Origin: Actinomycetota bacterium
Lineage (GTDB): Bacteria > Actinomycetota > Acidimicrobiia > Acidimicrobiales > Ilumatobacteraceae
Direction: 5' to 3'
Length of the DNA: 34,370 nucleotides
Assembly (NCBI GenBank): GCA_009726095.1
Contig: WLMZ01000026.1
Span: forward strand, 1 to 34,370
This document shows, piece after piece, positions 16,023-24,554 of this stretch (the stretch's first letter is position 1; each line of letters opens with the position of its first letter). The notes beneath the pieces were generated by a model, which worked only from the letters and a program-made list of their open reading frames with translations, was not told the origin of the DNA and ran no database searches. Position numbers and translations under genes: made by a program.

Positions 16023-16537
16023 TGCTTGCCGAAGCCCTTGTCGCCCAGAACATCGCGTTCGGCATCATCGCCACCGTGATGATCGTCGGTGCCTTCCGTG
16101 TGGTCACCAGCAAGAACGTGGTGCACGCAGCGCTGTGGTTGGTGTGTGTGCTTGCGGGTGCGGCGGCCCAGTACCTGCTGGTCTACGCCGAGTTCGTCGC
16201 CATCACCCAGATCTTGGTGTACGTCGGCGCCGTCATGGTGCTGTTCCTCTTCGGTGTCATGCTCACCCGTGCGCGCATCGGCAACGAGTCCGAGCTCAAC
16301 AACAAGAACTGGTCGCTCGGCATCCCGGTGGCCCTGGTGCTGTTCGCCGCGATGGCGATCGCACTGGTGGGTGGCTTCAAGGACGAGCAGCTGCCAGCGC
16401 CGTCGAAGGCCATCCGCATCGATACGCAGTCCATCAGCGACACCATCTTCACGCCCTATCTGTTGCCCTTCTGGGCGCTGTCGTTCGTGCTGCTCATCGC
16501 CGTCATCGGCGCCATCGTTCTGGCACGTAAGGATTGA
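16022..16537 (+). CDS. nuoJ: NADH-quinone oxidoreductase subunit J
   Basis: A 171-aa membrane subunit with five predicted helices. The motif YAEFVAITQILVYVGAVMVLFLFGVML is the conserved helix-3 region with the pi-bulge seen in complex I structures. ATG 16022 overlaps the nuoI stop (TGATG); a GTG at 16019 is also in frame. A soluble loop (FKDEQLPAPSKAIRIDTQSI) precedes the last helix. The gene is followed by nuoK after 6 nt. Confidence 0.93.
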   Translation: MLAEALVAQNIAFGIIATVMIVGAFRVVTSKNVVHAALWLVCVLAGAAAQYLLVYAEFVAITQILVYVGAVMVLFLFGVMLTRARIGNESELNNKNWSLGIPVALVLFAAMAIALVGGFKDEQLPAPSKAIRIDTQSISDTIFTPYLLPFWALSFVLLIAVIGAIVLARKD

Positions 16538-16543
16538 TGCACG

Positions 16544-16843
16544 ATGCTGATCAATGAGTTCCTCCTCCTCGGTGCCGTGTTGTTCTGCATCGGCGTCTAT
16601 GGGGTCATCGCCCGCAGGAATGCCGTGATGGTGTTGATGAGCATCGAGCTCATCCTCAACGCGGTCAACCTCAACCTGTTGGCGTTCGCGCTGCGCAACG
16701 GCAGCCCCGATGGGCACGTCTTCGCCCTGTACGTCATCGCCATCGCTGCCGCCGAGGTTGGTGTTGGGCTCGGCCTGGTGCTGCTCATCTTCCGCAACAA
16801 GCGCACCATCGCGCTCGACGAACTCTCTGAGATGAAGGGCTGA
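16544..16843 (+). CDS. nuoK: NADH-quinone oxidoreductase subunit K
   Basis: A 99-aa subunit with three helices (MrpC-like). The buried glutamates are visible in MSIELILNAVNLNL and in AIAAAEVGVGLGL; both take part in the charged axis of the membrane arm in solved complexes. The length of about 100 aa is normal. nuoL starts 3 nt after the stop with GTG. Confidence 0.94.
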   Translation: MLINEFLLLGAVLFCIGVYGVIARRNAVMVLMSIELILNAVNLNLLAFALRNGSPDGHVFALYVIAIAAAEVGVGLGLVLLIFRNKRTIALDELSEMKG

Positions 16844-16846
16844 GCT

Positions 16847-19063
16847 GTGCTCGCTGCTGAACATGCCGGCTGGTTCCTCGAACACGCCTTCCTCATCCCC
16901 ATCATTCCTGCCGTCGCGTTCGCGCTGATCATCTTCTTCGGCAAGCGTCTGCCGATGAAGGGCAGCGAGATCGGCCTGGCCTCGATGGCTGCATCGCTCG
17001 TGCTGGCCATCGGCACCACGTACCAGTGGATCCACCGCTCCGAGACCACGGTCGAGCCGGTCATCCGCAAGGTCGTCTGGTGGCAGAGCGGCGGCGTTCA
17101 GTTCAGCTTTGGCCAACACATCGACGGCCTGGCCGTCGTCATGCTGTTGCTCGTTGCGTTCATCTCCACGCTCGTCCAGATCTACTCGCTCGAGTACCTG
17201 CGCGGCGATCGGCGATACACCCACTTCTTCGCAGCGCTCACCCTGTTCAGCGCAGGCATGTTGATGATGGTGCTCGCAGAGAACATGGTGCAGCTCATCT
17301 TGGGCTGGGAGATCATGGGCCTGTGCTCGTTCATGCTCATCGGACATTGGTGGGAAGAGGAAGCCAACAGCCGTGCCGCCCTCAAGGCATTCTGGACGGT
17401 ACGAGTCGGCGACATTGGCCTGCTGGTCGGCACTGGCACCATCTTCTTCGGCGCCAACGCCTACGCCCAGGCCCACGGCAGCAACGGTTTCAGCATCTCG
17501 GCCATCAACGAGTGGGCGATGAAGGACACCGGTGCATCGCACACCCTGCTGCTCTGGGGCTGCGTTGCGTTGTTCATCGCCTGCATCGGTAAGAGCGGTC
17601 AGTTTCCTCTGCACACGTGGTTGCCCGATGCCATGGCCGGCCCCACCCCGGTCAGTTCGCTGCTGCACTCCAGCACGATGGTCGTGGCTGGTGTGTTCCT
17701 GGTTGCCCGTCTGTATCCGTTGTTCCACACGGGTCTCGACATCAATGTGGCCGGCCAGCACTTCAATCTCATTGCAGTGATCGGCGGTATCACCATCGTC
17801 ATCGCCGCTGCTCTTGCATTTGTGCAGACCGATATCAAAAAGGTGCTGGCGTATTCCACGGTCAGCCAGTTGGGCTACATGATGATGGGACTCGGCGTCG
17901 GAGCCTGGACACCCGCCGTGTTCCACATCTTCACTCACGCGTTCTTCAAGTGCTGCCTGTTCCTGTGTGCCGGTTCGGTTGCCCACAGCGGCAGCCACCA
18001 CAGCTTCGAGATGAAAAAGGACATGGGCGGCCTGGCCCGCAAGATGCCCATCACCGCAGCGTGCTGGATCCTGTCGACCCTTGCCCTGTGCGGGGTGCCG
18101 TTCTTCAGCGGATTCTTCTCCAAGGACGAGATCATCGACAATGCCCACCACAACGGGTACAAGGTCTTTTGGATCATCGGCCTCGTCGGCGCCTTCATGA
18201 CCACCGCCTACATGACCCGTGCCACCTACCTCACGTTCTTCGGTACTGCCCGGGGCGCCGCTGCGGGCGAGCATCACGACACGGCGCACGACACGGCCCA
18301 CGACACGGCACACGACACGGCACACGACACGGCACACGACACGGCACACGACACGGCACACGCTCCGGCCATGGCCCATGCCGACCACGATGGGCATGAC
18401 ACACACGCCGGTCCGCACGAATCCCCGGCGCTCATCACGGTGCCGCTCGTGATACTCGCCGTGTTCGCCGTGGTCGCCGGCTACCTCAACGCTGCGCCGT
18501 TCAAGATCGAGAAGTTCACCGAGTGGTTCGCCAGCGAGAAGCGCGAGCCTTTCCCCGAACTGGCCCACGCCCCGTTCGAGTGGGTCAATGCACTGCCGTC
18601 CATCGGCCTCGTGGCGGCCGGCTTCGCCATCAGCCTGTTCATCTGCCGGGGGCTCTACGGCAAGGGCGCCTTCGCTCTGAAGGGCCTCACCAAGCGGTCG
18701 CAGCCGATGCACGCCGGGTACACGTTCCTGGCCAACAAGTACTACCTCGACGCTCTGTACGAGAACGTCATCGTCCGGGGCGTGGCCTACCCCATCAGCA
18801 AGGCGGCCTACTGGGTAAACCAGAACGTCCTCGATCGCACCGTCAACGAAGTCGGCGCCGGTGCACGCAAGACAGGGCTCTGGGTGTACCGCAACATCGA
18901 CCAACGTGTCGTTGATGGTGCGGTCAATGGATCAGGCGCCGCGGCTCGCGGCACGGGCAGCGCGCTGCGGCCGATCCAGTCAGGCAAGGTCAACCAATAC
19001 GGGGCACTGCTCTTCGGAGCCGCCGCCATCGGCGCCCTCGTTCTCGTCATCGTCAATACCTGA
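16847..19063 (+). CDS. nuoL: NADH-quinone oxidoreductase subunit L with His-rich repeat insertion
   Basis: A 738-aa antiporter-like proton-pumping subunit at the distal end of complex I. Key elements are LGWEIMGLCSFMLIG (helix-5 Glu), GKSGQFPLHTWLPDAMAGPTPVSSLLHSSTMV (helix-7/8 Lys and broken helix) and DIKKVLAYSTVSQLGYMM. After the helix ending AYMTRATYLTFFG comes an insertion at about 476-525, made of seven HDTA units plus further His and Asp residues; the chain then resumes at ESPALITVPLVILAVF. By standard topology this loop lies on the outer face. The C-terminal part carries the long lateral helix region and a last helix (GALLFGAAAIGALVLVIV). The start is GTG 16847. The His-rich insert is encoded by a 12-bp tandem repeat. 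Confidence 0.94.
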   Translation: MLAAEHAGWFLEHAFLIPIIPAVAFALIIFFGKRLPMKGSEIGLASMAASLVLAIGTTYQWIHRSETTVEPVIRKVVWWQSGGVQFSFGQHIDGLAVVMLLLVAFISTLVQIYSLEYLRGDRRYTHFFAALTLFSAGMLMMVLAENMVQLILGWEIMGLCSFMLIGHWWEEEANSRAALKAFWTVRVGDIGLLVGTGTIFFGANAYAQAHGSNGFSISAINEWAMKDTGASHTLLLWGCVALFIACIGKSGQFPLHTWLPDAMAGPTPVSSLLHSSTMVVAGVFLVARLYPLFHTGLDINVAGQHFNLIAVIGGITIVIAAALAFVQTDIKKVLAYSTVSQLGYMMMGLGVGAWTPAVFHIFTHAFFKCCLFLCAGSVAHSGSHHSFEMKKDMGGLARKMPITAACWILSTLALCGVPFFSGFFSKDEIIDNAHHNGYKVFWIIGLVGAFMTTAYMTRATYLTFFGTARGAAAGEHHDTAHDTAHDTAHDTAHDTAHDTAHDTAHAPAMAHADHDGHDTHAGPHESPALITVPLVILAVFAVVAGYLNAAPFKIEKFTEWFASEKREPFPELAHAPFEWVNALPSIGLVAAGFAISLFICRGLYGKGAFALKGLTKRSQPMHAGYTFLANKYYLDALYENVIVRGVAYPISKAAYWVNQNVLDRTVNEVGAGARKTGLWVYRNIDQRVVDGAVNGSGAAARGTGSALRPIQSGKVNQYGALLFGAAAIGALVLVIVNT
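18275..18358 (+). repeat. 12-bp tandem repeat, 7 copies, inside nuoL
   Basis: Seven head-to-tail copies of CACGACACGGCN run without interruption: the first ends in G, the second in C, and the last five are identical and end in A. Each unit encodes His-Asp-Thr-Ala. As the unit is a multiple of three, copy-number change by slippage would alter loop length without breaking the frame. The five identical 3' copies suggest recent expansion. Confidence 0.95.
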
Positions 19064-19077
19064 GGAGCCTCACGGCA

Positions 19078-20718
19078 ATGGATGTACTCCGCACCAACAA
19101 CGCGCTACTCACGATCGGCACCTTCTTGCCGCTCGCCGGTGTGCTCGTCATGATGTTCATCCCCAAGGGGAAAGAACTGCTGCACAAGCAGATCGCACTG
19201 CTCACTGCCGTGGCCACACTCGCCGTGGGTGTGTTCACGCTGATGAAGTTCGACTACGGCAACTCCGGAAAGCTGCAGTTCTTCGCCGACACGTCGTGGA
19301 TCAAGGTCATCCACAGCAACTACACCGTCGGTCTGGATGGTCTCAGCCTGCCGCTGTACATCCTCGGTATGGCGGTCACCGTGTTGGTGATGGTCTATTC
19401 GTGGGATCACATCCCGTCGCCGGGCAACCCGAAGGCGTTTCTCATCCTGATGCTGCTGTTGCAGGTCGGCATGGCCGGTACCTTCATCGCCCAGGACCTC
19501 ATCTTGTTCTTCGTCTTCTTCGAGCTCGTGCTGTTGCCGATGTACTTCATGATCGGCGTCTGGGGCGGCGAGCAGCGCCAGTACGCATCGCTGAAGTTCT
19601 TCCTGTACACCATGTTCGGTTCTGCACTCATGCTCGTTGCGTTCCTGGCGCTGTACTTCCAGGTGTCGGGCAAGGTTCCGGCCGGCGAGGCCAGCTTCAG
19701 CATCCCCTACCTCGCTGCCCACGGCGGCATGTTGGGCAAGACCGTGCAGGTGTGGATCTTCGCCGGCATGTTCATCGGATTCGCCGTGAAGGTGCCGATG
19801 TTCCCCTTCCATACCTGGTTGCCCGACGCACACACCCAGGCGCCCACACAGGGTTCGGTCATCCTGGCGGCCATCCTGCTGAAGCTCGGCACGTACGGTT
19901 TCGTGCGCATCGCCATCCCCATCCTGCCCACCGCCGCCAAGGCATGGGCGCCCTGGATCGGCGGTCTCGCAGTCATCGGCATCATCTACGGCGCGCTCGG
20001 CTGTCTGGCCCAGACCGATATGAAGCGGCTCATCGCGTTCAGCTCGGTGGCGCACATGGGCTTCGTGATGCTCGGCATCTCCACGCTCACGCCGCTTGGC
20101 TTCAACGCAGCGATCTTTGGCATGGTTGCGCACGGCCTCATCACCGGCATGTTGTTCTTCGTTGCCGGCTCGGTGAAGGATCGCTACCACACGCTCGAGA
20201 TCAAGCGCCTCGGCGGCATGCTCATCTCGATGCCCAAGATGGGCTGGATCCTCGGCTTCTGCGCCATGGCTTCGTTGGGTCTGCCCGGTCTTGCCGGCTT
20301 CTGGGGTGAGTTCCCCGCCATCATCTCGTCGTACTCGCCGGCCGACGGCTTGAACCACAACGTGTTCCGCGTGTTCATGGTCGTTGCCGCGATTGGCACC
20401 GTGTTGGCTGCCGGCTACCTGCTGTGGCTGTTCCAGCGGGTGGCGTTCGGCGAGCCCAAGCCCGAATTTGCGGGCGCCGGCGGCGGCCATGGCGATACCC
20501 ACGGTCATGGTTCCGCCGGCCACGATGCGGCCGGCCACGGAGACGACCACGCCGCCGACGATCACTCAGGCGACATCCACGACGTCACGTTCTTCGAGTG
20601 GGTTGCCTGGGCGCCGTTCCTCCTCGCGATCGTCGTGTTCGGTGTGTACCCGCAGCTGATGTTCAAGGTCATCGATCCCGCAGTGCAGGTCACGCTCAAG
20701 GCATTCGGGAAGGGCTGA
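19078..20718 (+). CDS. nuoM: NADH-quinone oxidoreductase subunit M with His-rich loop
   Basis: A 546-aa antiporter-like subunit with about 14 helices. Landmarks are FFELVLLPMYFMIGVWGG (helix-5 Glu), KVPMFPFHTWLPDAHTQAPTQGSV and DMKRLIAFSSVAHMG. Residues about 467-503, between the helix ending LWLFQRVAFGE and the next one starting FEWVAWAPFLLAIVVFG, are Gly/His/Asp-rich with roughly nine histidines (HGDTHGHGSAGH and so on). This is the same position as the His-rich insertion of NuoL, but the sequence and codons differ, so it is not a copied repeat. ATG 19078 follows GAGGAG at 10-11 nt. nuoN begins 3 nt after the stop. Confidence 0.94.
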   Translation: MDVLRTNNALLTIGTFLPLAGVLVMMFIPKGKELLHKQIALLTAVATLAVGVFTLMKFDYGNSGKLQFFADTSWIKVIHSNYTVGLDGLSLPLYILGMAVTVLVMVYSWDHIPSPGNPKAFLILMLLLQVGMAGTFIAQDLILFFVFFELVLLPMYFMIGVWGGEQRQYASLKFFLYTMFGSALMLVAFLALYFQVSGKVPAGEASFSIPYLAAHGGMLGKTVQVWIFAGMFIGFAVKVPMFPFHTWLPDAHTQAPTQGSVILAAILLKLGTYGFVRIAIPILPTAAKAWAPWIGGLAVIGIIYGALGCLAQTDMKRLIAFSSVAHMGFVMLGISTLTPLGFNAAIFGMVAHGLITGMLFFVAGSVKDRYHTLEIKRLGGMLISMPKMGWILGFCAMASLGLPGLAGFWGEFPAIISSYSPADGLNHNVFRVFMVVAAIGTVLAAGYLLWLFQRVAFGEPKPEFAGAGGGHGDTHGHGSAGHDAAGHGDDHAADDHSGDIHDVTFFEWVAWAPFLLAIVVFGVYPQLMFKVIDPAVQVTLKAFGKG

Positions 20719-20721
20719 CCC

Positions 20722-22239
20722 GTGCTTGCCTCGTTCCTCGTCGCGGCGGGCGGGTTCACCCCGCCCAAGGTCGACTATCACGCGCTCGCTCCGGAGATCA
20801 TTCTCGCTGCGGGTATCTGCGTGGTGCTCATCGTCGACCTGTTCGTCAGCGAGAGCAAGAAATGGCTCACGGCCACGCTGGCTGGTTTCAGCCTCCTGGC
20901 AGCTCTCATTCCCGTCGTCACGCTGGCCGTCATCGGTAGCGACACGCGGTCGTTGTTCGGCGGACGATACGTCATCGACAACTTCAGTCTCATCATGAAG
21001 GCGATGTTCCTCATTGTCGGCTACGTGGTGGTGCTGTTGTCCACCAACGAGATCGAGGAGGGCGGCTATTACCAGGGCGAGTACTACGTGCTGCTCCTCA
21101 GCAGCGTGCTCGGCATGGTCATGATGGCCTCGGCTCGGGATCTCATCGGCGTGTTCGTTGCCTTCGAGTTCCTGTCCATCCCCACCTACATGCTCGCTGC
21201 ATGGCGCAAGCGTGACATCAAGAGCAACGAGGCGGGCGTCAAGTACTTCCTCCTCGGTGTGTTTGCGAGCGCGCTCATGCTCTACGGCATGAGCCTGCTG
21301 TACGGCGTTGCCAACAGCACGCTGCTCGTCGACATCGGCAAGGCAGTCACCATCACCGGTCAGTACCGCGGTGTCGAGGTGCTGGCCGTGGTGTTCGTCA
21401 TCGTCGGCTTCGCCTTCAAGGTCAGCGCAGTGCCGTTCCACTCGTGGGCGCCCGACACCTACGAGGGTGCGCCGACGCCGGTCACCGCCTTCTTGTCGGT
21501 CGCATCCAAAGCCGGCGGTTTTGTTGCGCTGGTCACCATGCTCTACCTCGCCTTCCCGCATGCAGAGAAGGTGTGGCAGCCGTTCGTGTTCGTGCTCGCC
21601 GCGCTCACCATGACCGTTGGCAACCTGATCGCGCTGAAGCAGACCAACCTGGTGCGCATGCTCGCCTACTCCTCGATCAGCCAAGGCGGTTTCATCCTGA
21701 TGCCGCTCGTGGTTGCCGGCACCAAGGCCACCGAGACATCGCTCAAGACGGTTGTCGTGTACCTGCTCGTCTATGCCGCCACCAACCTCGGCGTGTTCGC
21801 CGTTGTCATCGCGGTCAGTCGAAAGACCCGCAGCGGAGACATCTCCAGTTTCGGCGGCTTGATGAACTATGCGCCCGGACTGGCGGCGCTGATGACCTTC
21901 CTGCTTGCGTCGCTCGCTGGTATTCCGCCCTTTGGCGGATGGTTTGCCAAGCTCAACGCCTTCCGTGCGGTGCTTCAAGCCGGAACCGGCCTGGGCTACG
22001 CCATCGCCATCATTGGTGCGGTCAACACGGTCATCGCATTCGGCTACTACGGCAACATCATGCGCGAGATGTGGATGAAGCCGGTGCCGGATGGCGACAT
22101 CAGCCCCATCAAGACGCCGCCATCGCTGGTGGCTGCCATGGCCATCACCGCAAGCGCCACCCTGGTGCTCGGTATCCTGCCGGGCCTCGTGCTGCGCTTC
22201 GGCGACCTCAGTGCGCTCACCGGTGCGCTCGGCCGCTGA
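20722..22239 (+). CDS. nuoN: NADH-quinone oxidoreductase subunit N
   Basis: A 505-aa antiporter-like subunit with about 14 helices. VAFEFLSIPTYMLAAW carries the helix-5 Glu; KVSAVPFHSWAPDTYEGAPTPVTAFLSVASKAGGF gives the helix-7/8 core; QTNLVRMLAYSSISQGGF is the later conserved segment. GTG 20722 is the start. Unlike NuoL and NuoM it has no His-rich insertion: the loop before the last helices reads MKPVPDGDISPIKTPPS. The 3' end overlaps the start of the MidA-like gene, which ties that gene to the operon. Confidence 0.94.
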   Translation: MLASFLVAAGGFTPPKVDYHALAPEIILAAGICVVLIVDLFVSESKKWLTATLAGFSLLAALIPVVTLAVIGSDTRSLFGGRYVIDNFSLIMKAMFLIVGYVVVLLSTNEIEEGGYYQGEYYVLLLSSVLGMVMMASARDLIGVFVAFEFLSIPTYMLAAWRKRDIKSNEAGVKYFLLGVFASALMLYGMSLLYGVANSTLLVDIGKAVTITGQYRGVEVLAVVFVIVGFAFKVSAVPFHSWAPDTYEGAPTPVTAFLSVASKAGGFVALVTMLYLAFPHAEKVWQPFVFVLAALTMTVGNLIALKQTNLVRMLAYSSISQGGFILMPLVVAGTKATETSLKTVVVYLLVYAATNLGVFAVVIAVSRKTRSGDISSFGGLMNYAPGLAALMTFLLASLAGIPPFGGWFAKLNAFRAVLQAGTGLGYAIAIIGAVNTVIAFGYYGNIMREMWMKPVPDGDISPIKTPPSLVAAMAITASATLVLGILPGLVLRFGDLSALTGALGR

Positions 22240-23302
22240 TCAGATCCGCGCCGCCATCGCGGACGCGGGGGGTGCGATACCCTTCGAAACGTTCATGCAC
22301 TTCGCGCTGTACGGCGACGGCGGTTTCTACAGCGCAGGTGGTGCTGCGGGACGACGGGGTGATTTCATCACCAGCCCCGAGGTCGGGCCGCTGTTTGGCG
22401 CTGTGATCGCGCGCATGCTCGACGCCGTGTGGGCTGATCTCGGCCGGCCGGGCCTGTTCACGGTCATCGAGGCCGGTGCCGGCCCCGGCACGCTGGCGCG
22501 GACGATACGGGCCGCAGCGCCGGCGTGCTTGGGAGCGATCGACTATGTGGCCGTCGAGGTCTCGGGTGTGCAACGAGAGCGTCATCCCGACTGGGTGACG
22601 TCAACGGACGCCATGCCGACCGCGCCGGTGAACGGTGTGATCCTTGCCAATGAACTGCTCGACAACCTTGCCTTCCGGCTGTTCGTGATGGATGGTGGTT
22701 GGCGCGAGGCGTATGTGGCCGCCCGCCCCGATGGCTCGTTTGCCGAGGTCCTGCGACCAGCGAGCGATCTGGAGCAACTCCATCTCCCCGGCGGCGCCGC
22801 CCATGGCGCCCGGATCCCGGTGCAGCGACGAGCCGCGGCATGGGTGCAACAACAGCGTGCGCTCCTGCGTACGGGCCGCCTGGTGATCTTCGACTACGCG
22901 CAACCGACCACGGCCGGTCTCGCGCAGCGGCCATGGCGCGAGTGGCTGCGCACCTACCGCGGCCACGAACGTGGCGACCACTACCTACGCGAACCCGGGT
23001 CGCAGGACATCACGGTTGACGTGGCCATCGACCAGGTAGTGGCCGCAGCTGGCGAGCCGGCCAGCGTTCGAACACAGCGCCAGTTCCTGCAACGGTGGGG
23101 AATCGATGAACTCGTGGCAGAGGGGCAGAGGGTGTGGGCCGAGCACGCTGCCCGCCCGACGGTGGCGGCACTCGCGATGCGAAGCCGGGTGCGTGAGGCC
23201 GAGGCGCTCTGCGAGCCTTCGGGGTTGGGCGGCTTCACCGTGCTCGAATTCGATGCCGATGCAACGATATTTTCGAAAAATGCTGGTCCTGGCCACCAAT
23301 AG
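22223..23302 (+). CDS. MidA/NDUFAF7-family SAM-dependent methyltransferase (complex I assembly type)
   Basis: A 359-aa class I SAM-dependent methyltransferase of the COG1565/MidA family. GDFITSPEVGPLFG near the N-terminus and EAGAGPGTLARTI (SAM loop) are the family signatures, followed by ILANELLDNLAFRLF and LVIFDYAQPTT. The human member, NDUFAF7, dimethylates an arginine of the NuoD homologue NDUFS2 early in complex I assembly. Here the gene overlaps nuoN by 17 nt if GTG 22223 is the start (GTG 22211 also possible), so it is transcribed and probably co-translated with nuo. The simplest reading is that it methylates R69 of the NuoD in this operon. The C-terminus (TVLEFDADATIFSKNAGPGHQ) runs past the core domain. 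Confidence 0.85.
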   Translation: MRSAADQIRAAIADAGGAIPFETFMHFALYGDGGFYSAGGAAGRRGDFITSPEVGPLFGAVIARMLDAVWADLGRPGLFTVIEAGAGPGTLARTIRAAAPACLGAIDYVAVEVSGVQRERHPDWVTSTDAMPTAPVNGVILANELLDNLAFRLFVMDGGWREAYVAARPDGSFAEVLRPASDLEQLHLPGGAAHGARIPVQRRAAAWVQQQRALLRTGRLVIFDYAQPTTAGLAQRPWREWLRTYRGHERGDHYLREPGSQDITVDVAIDQVVAAAGEPASVRTQRQFLQRWGIDELVAEGQRVWAEHAARPTVAALAMRSRVREAEALCEPSGLGGFTVLEFDADATIFSKNAGPGHQ

Positions 23303-23339
23303 GCCGGGTGACCTATTCAGCTTCTGTCCGTGACTTGTG

Positions 23340-23345
23340 TAGATT
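23340..23345 (+). promoter_or_regulatory. -10 box of the LPTTG surface protein gene
   Basis: TAGATT lies 42 nt before ATG 23388. An ATG immediately after it (23346) is in frame but would fall upstream of the expected transcription start, so it is rejected as the start codon. GGAGG at 23375-23379 stands 8 nt before ATG 23388. No good -35 box is seen. Confidence 0.45.
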
Positions 23346-23387
23346 ATGGACAACTCTTCACAGGACAACGACATGGAGGCCAGAGAA

Positions 23388-24494
23388 ATGTTTGGACAAC
23401 ACTCACACGCACATGGGGCACGGCGGTTGCGCCAGGTCGCATCTCGCATCGGCGCCGGGGCACTGCTCATGGGCTCGCTCACGGTCGGTACCGTTGCCGT
23501 CACCTCGCAGCTCGCCGCAGCCGATTCGGCCTACCCCGTCACCGCCACCGGCAGCGCCGAGGTCAACCCCGACGGCAGCATCACCGTCACTGTTCAGGGC
23601 ACCTGGCAGTGGGACCGCAACGACCCGTGCAGCGAGAACCGCTGGGGCACCGGCTGGGCCATTGACTGGCACGACGCAAACCAGGCAGGAAACTTCCTCG
23701 GCAGCATCAACGACACCGATTACTCCGTGGGCGCCGCTGAGGGCAACGACCTGAACCCGGCCGACAACGCCGTTCACTACGGCGAGCAATGCGATGAGAC
23801 CAACGCCGGTACCTGGGGCCCAGAAAGCCACACCTATGCCGAGGGCACCGTCGACTTCGCCCCCTGTGCAGTCACCTACGACCTGCACAATGGCGATACC
23901 GAAAGCGGAATCAGGGATGGCGACCTCATCGCCACCGGTGAGGGCTACAACGATGACAACTCGGTCGAGCACAGCTCGGGCGCCGACATCTGCGCCCCCA
24001 TCGAACTGGCACCGCACCTCACCTTGAACAAGACCGTGATCAACGACGACACCGTGACCGGTACGGCCACGATTGCCAACTTCACGCTCACGGCCACCCC
24101 CAAGGAGGGCGGCGACGCCGTCATCAACGGTGCTGACCCCGACGAGAGCCCAGATGCCGGCATCGGTGCCGACGTCGAGAAGGACGTCACCTACGTGCTC
24201 AGCGAGAGCGGCCCCGAGGGCTACGACGCTTCTGAGTGGTCCTGCGTCGGCGGCACGCTGGAAGGCAACGAGGTCACCCTCGCTGCTGGCGAACTGGCCA
24301 ACTGCACCATCACCAACAACGACAATGGCGATCAGCAGCAGATTCCGCCGCCGCCCGCCACCACCACGACCACCTTGGTCGCCGAACTGCCCACCACGGG
24401 TAGCTCGTCGGGTTCGACCGTCCTCATCGCCGGCCTGGGAGTTCTCCTCGGCTTCGGTATGACGATGTTCGCCCGCCGTCGTCGCCCGGCCTGA
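23388..24494 (+). CDS. LPTTG-anchored secreted surface protein with prealbumin-like repeat domain
   Basis: A 368-aa exported wall protein. Residues 1 to about 45 are a signal peptide with an Arg-containing n-region and cleavage near AAA-DS. Residues about 50-210 form a first domain with several Cys and Trp, not recognised (TGSAEVNPDGSITVTVQGTW and so on). Residues about 215-315 (HLTLNKTVINDDTVTG ... SWSC-like CVGGTLEGNEVTLAAGELANCTITNND) look like the SpaA/prealbumin-like fold found in actinobacterial adhesins. A PPPPATTTTT spacer leads to LPTTG at 334-338, a hydrophobic helix and RRRR. ATG 23388 has a strong Shine-Dalgarno. It starts 85 nt after the methyltransferase gene but has its own promoter and terminator, so it is a separate unit. 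Function: surface structure or adhesion (inference). Confidence 0.82.
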   Translation: MFGQHSHAHGARRLRQVASRIGAGALLMGSLTVGTVAVTSQLAAADSAYPVTATGSAEVNPDGSITVTVQGTWQWDRNDPCSENRWGTGWAIDWHDANQAGNFLGSINDTDYSVGAAEGNDLNPADNAVHYGEQCDETNAGTWGPESHTYAEGTVDFAPCAVTYDLHNGDTESGIRDGDLIATGEGYNDDNSVEHSSGADICAPIELAPHLTLNKTVINDDTVTGTATIANFTLTATPKEGGDAVINGADPDESPDAGIGADVEKDVTYVLSESGPEGYDASEWSCVGGTLEGNEVTLAAGELANCTITNNDNGDQQQIPPPPATTTTTLVAELPTTGSSSGSTVLIAGLGVLLGFGMTMFARRRRPA

Positions 24495-24505
24495 TCGGCC
24501 AGCGA

Positions 24506-24541
24506 CACCGGTACCGGTGATCGGTAGCCACTTGGGCTACC
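24506..24541. repeat. Two adjacent inverted repeats after the LPTTG gene
   Basis: A perfect 14-bp palindrome built on CACCGGTACCGGTG (24506-24519) is followed by GGTAGCC-ACTTG-GGCTACC (24523-24541), a 7-bp stem with a 5-nt loop. Together with the terminator at 24555-24590 they make three consecutive hairpins in 85 nt. Confidence 0.7.
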
Positions 24542-24554
24542 AATGAACGAATGA

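Noticed and set aside
18275-18358. CRISPR-like repetition
   Set aside because: The 12-bp units are contiguous without spacers, in frame within nuoL, and encode HDTA.
15824-18904. A 1026-codon open frame on the minus strand, and other long antisense frames over nuoM, nuoN and acs
   Set aside because: They lie opposite well-supported nuo and acs genes, are mirror images of high-GC codon bias, and encode His/Glu/Asp-rich sequence with no domain.
23346-23387. ATG 23346 as the start of the LPTTG protein
   Set aside because: It abuts the -10 box and would lie upstream of the transcription start, while ATG 23388 has GGAGG at 8 nt and directly begins the signal peptide.
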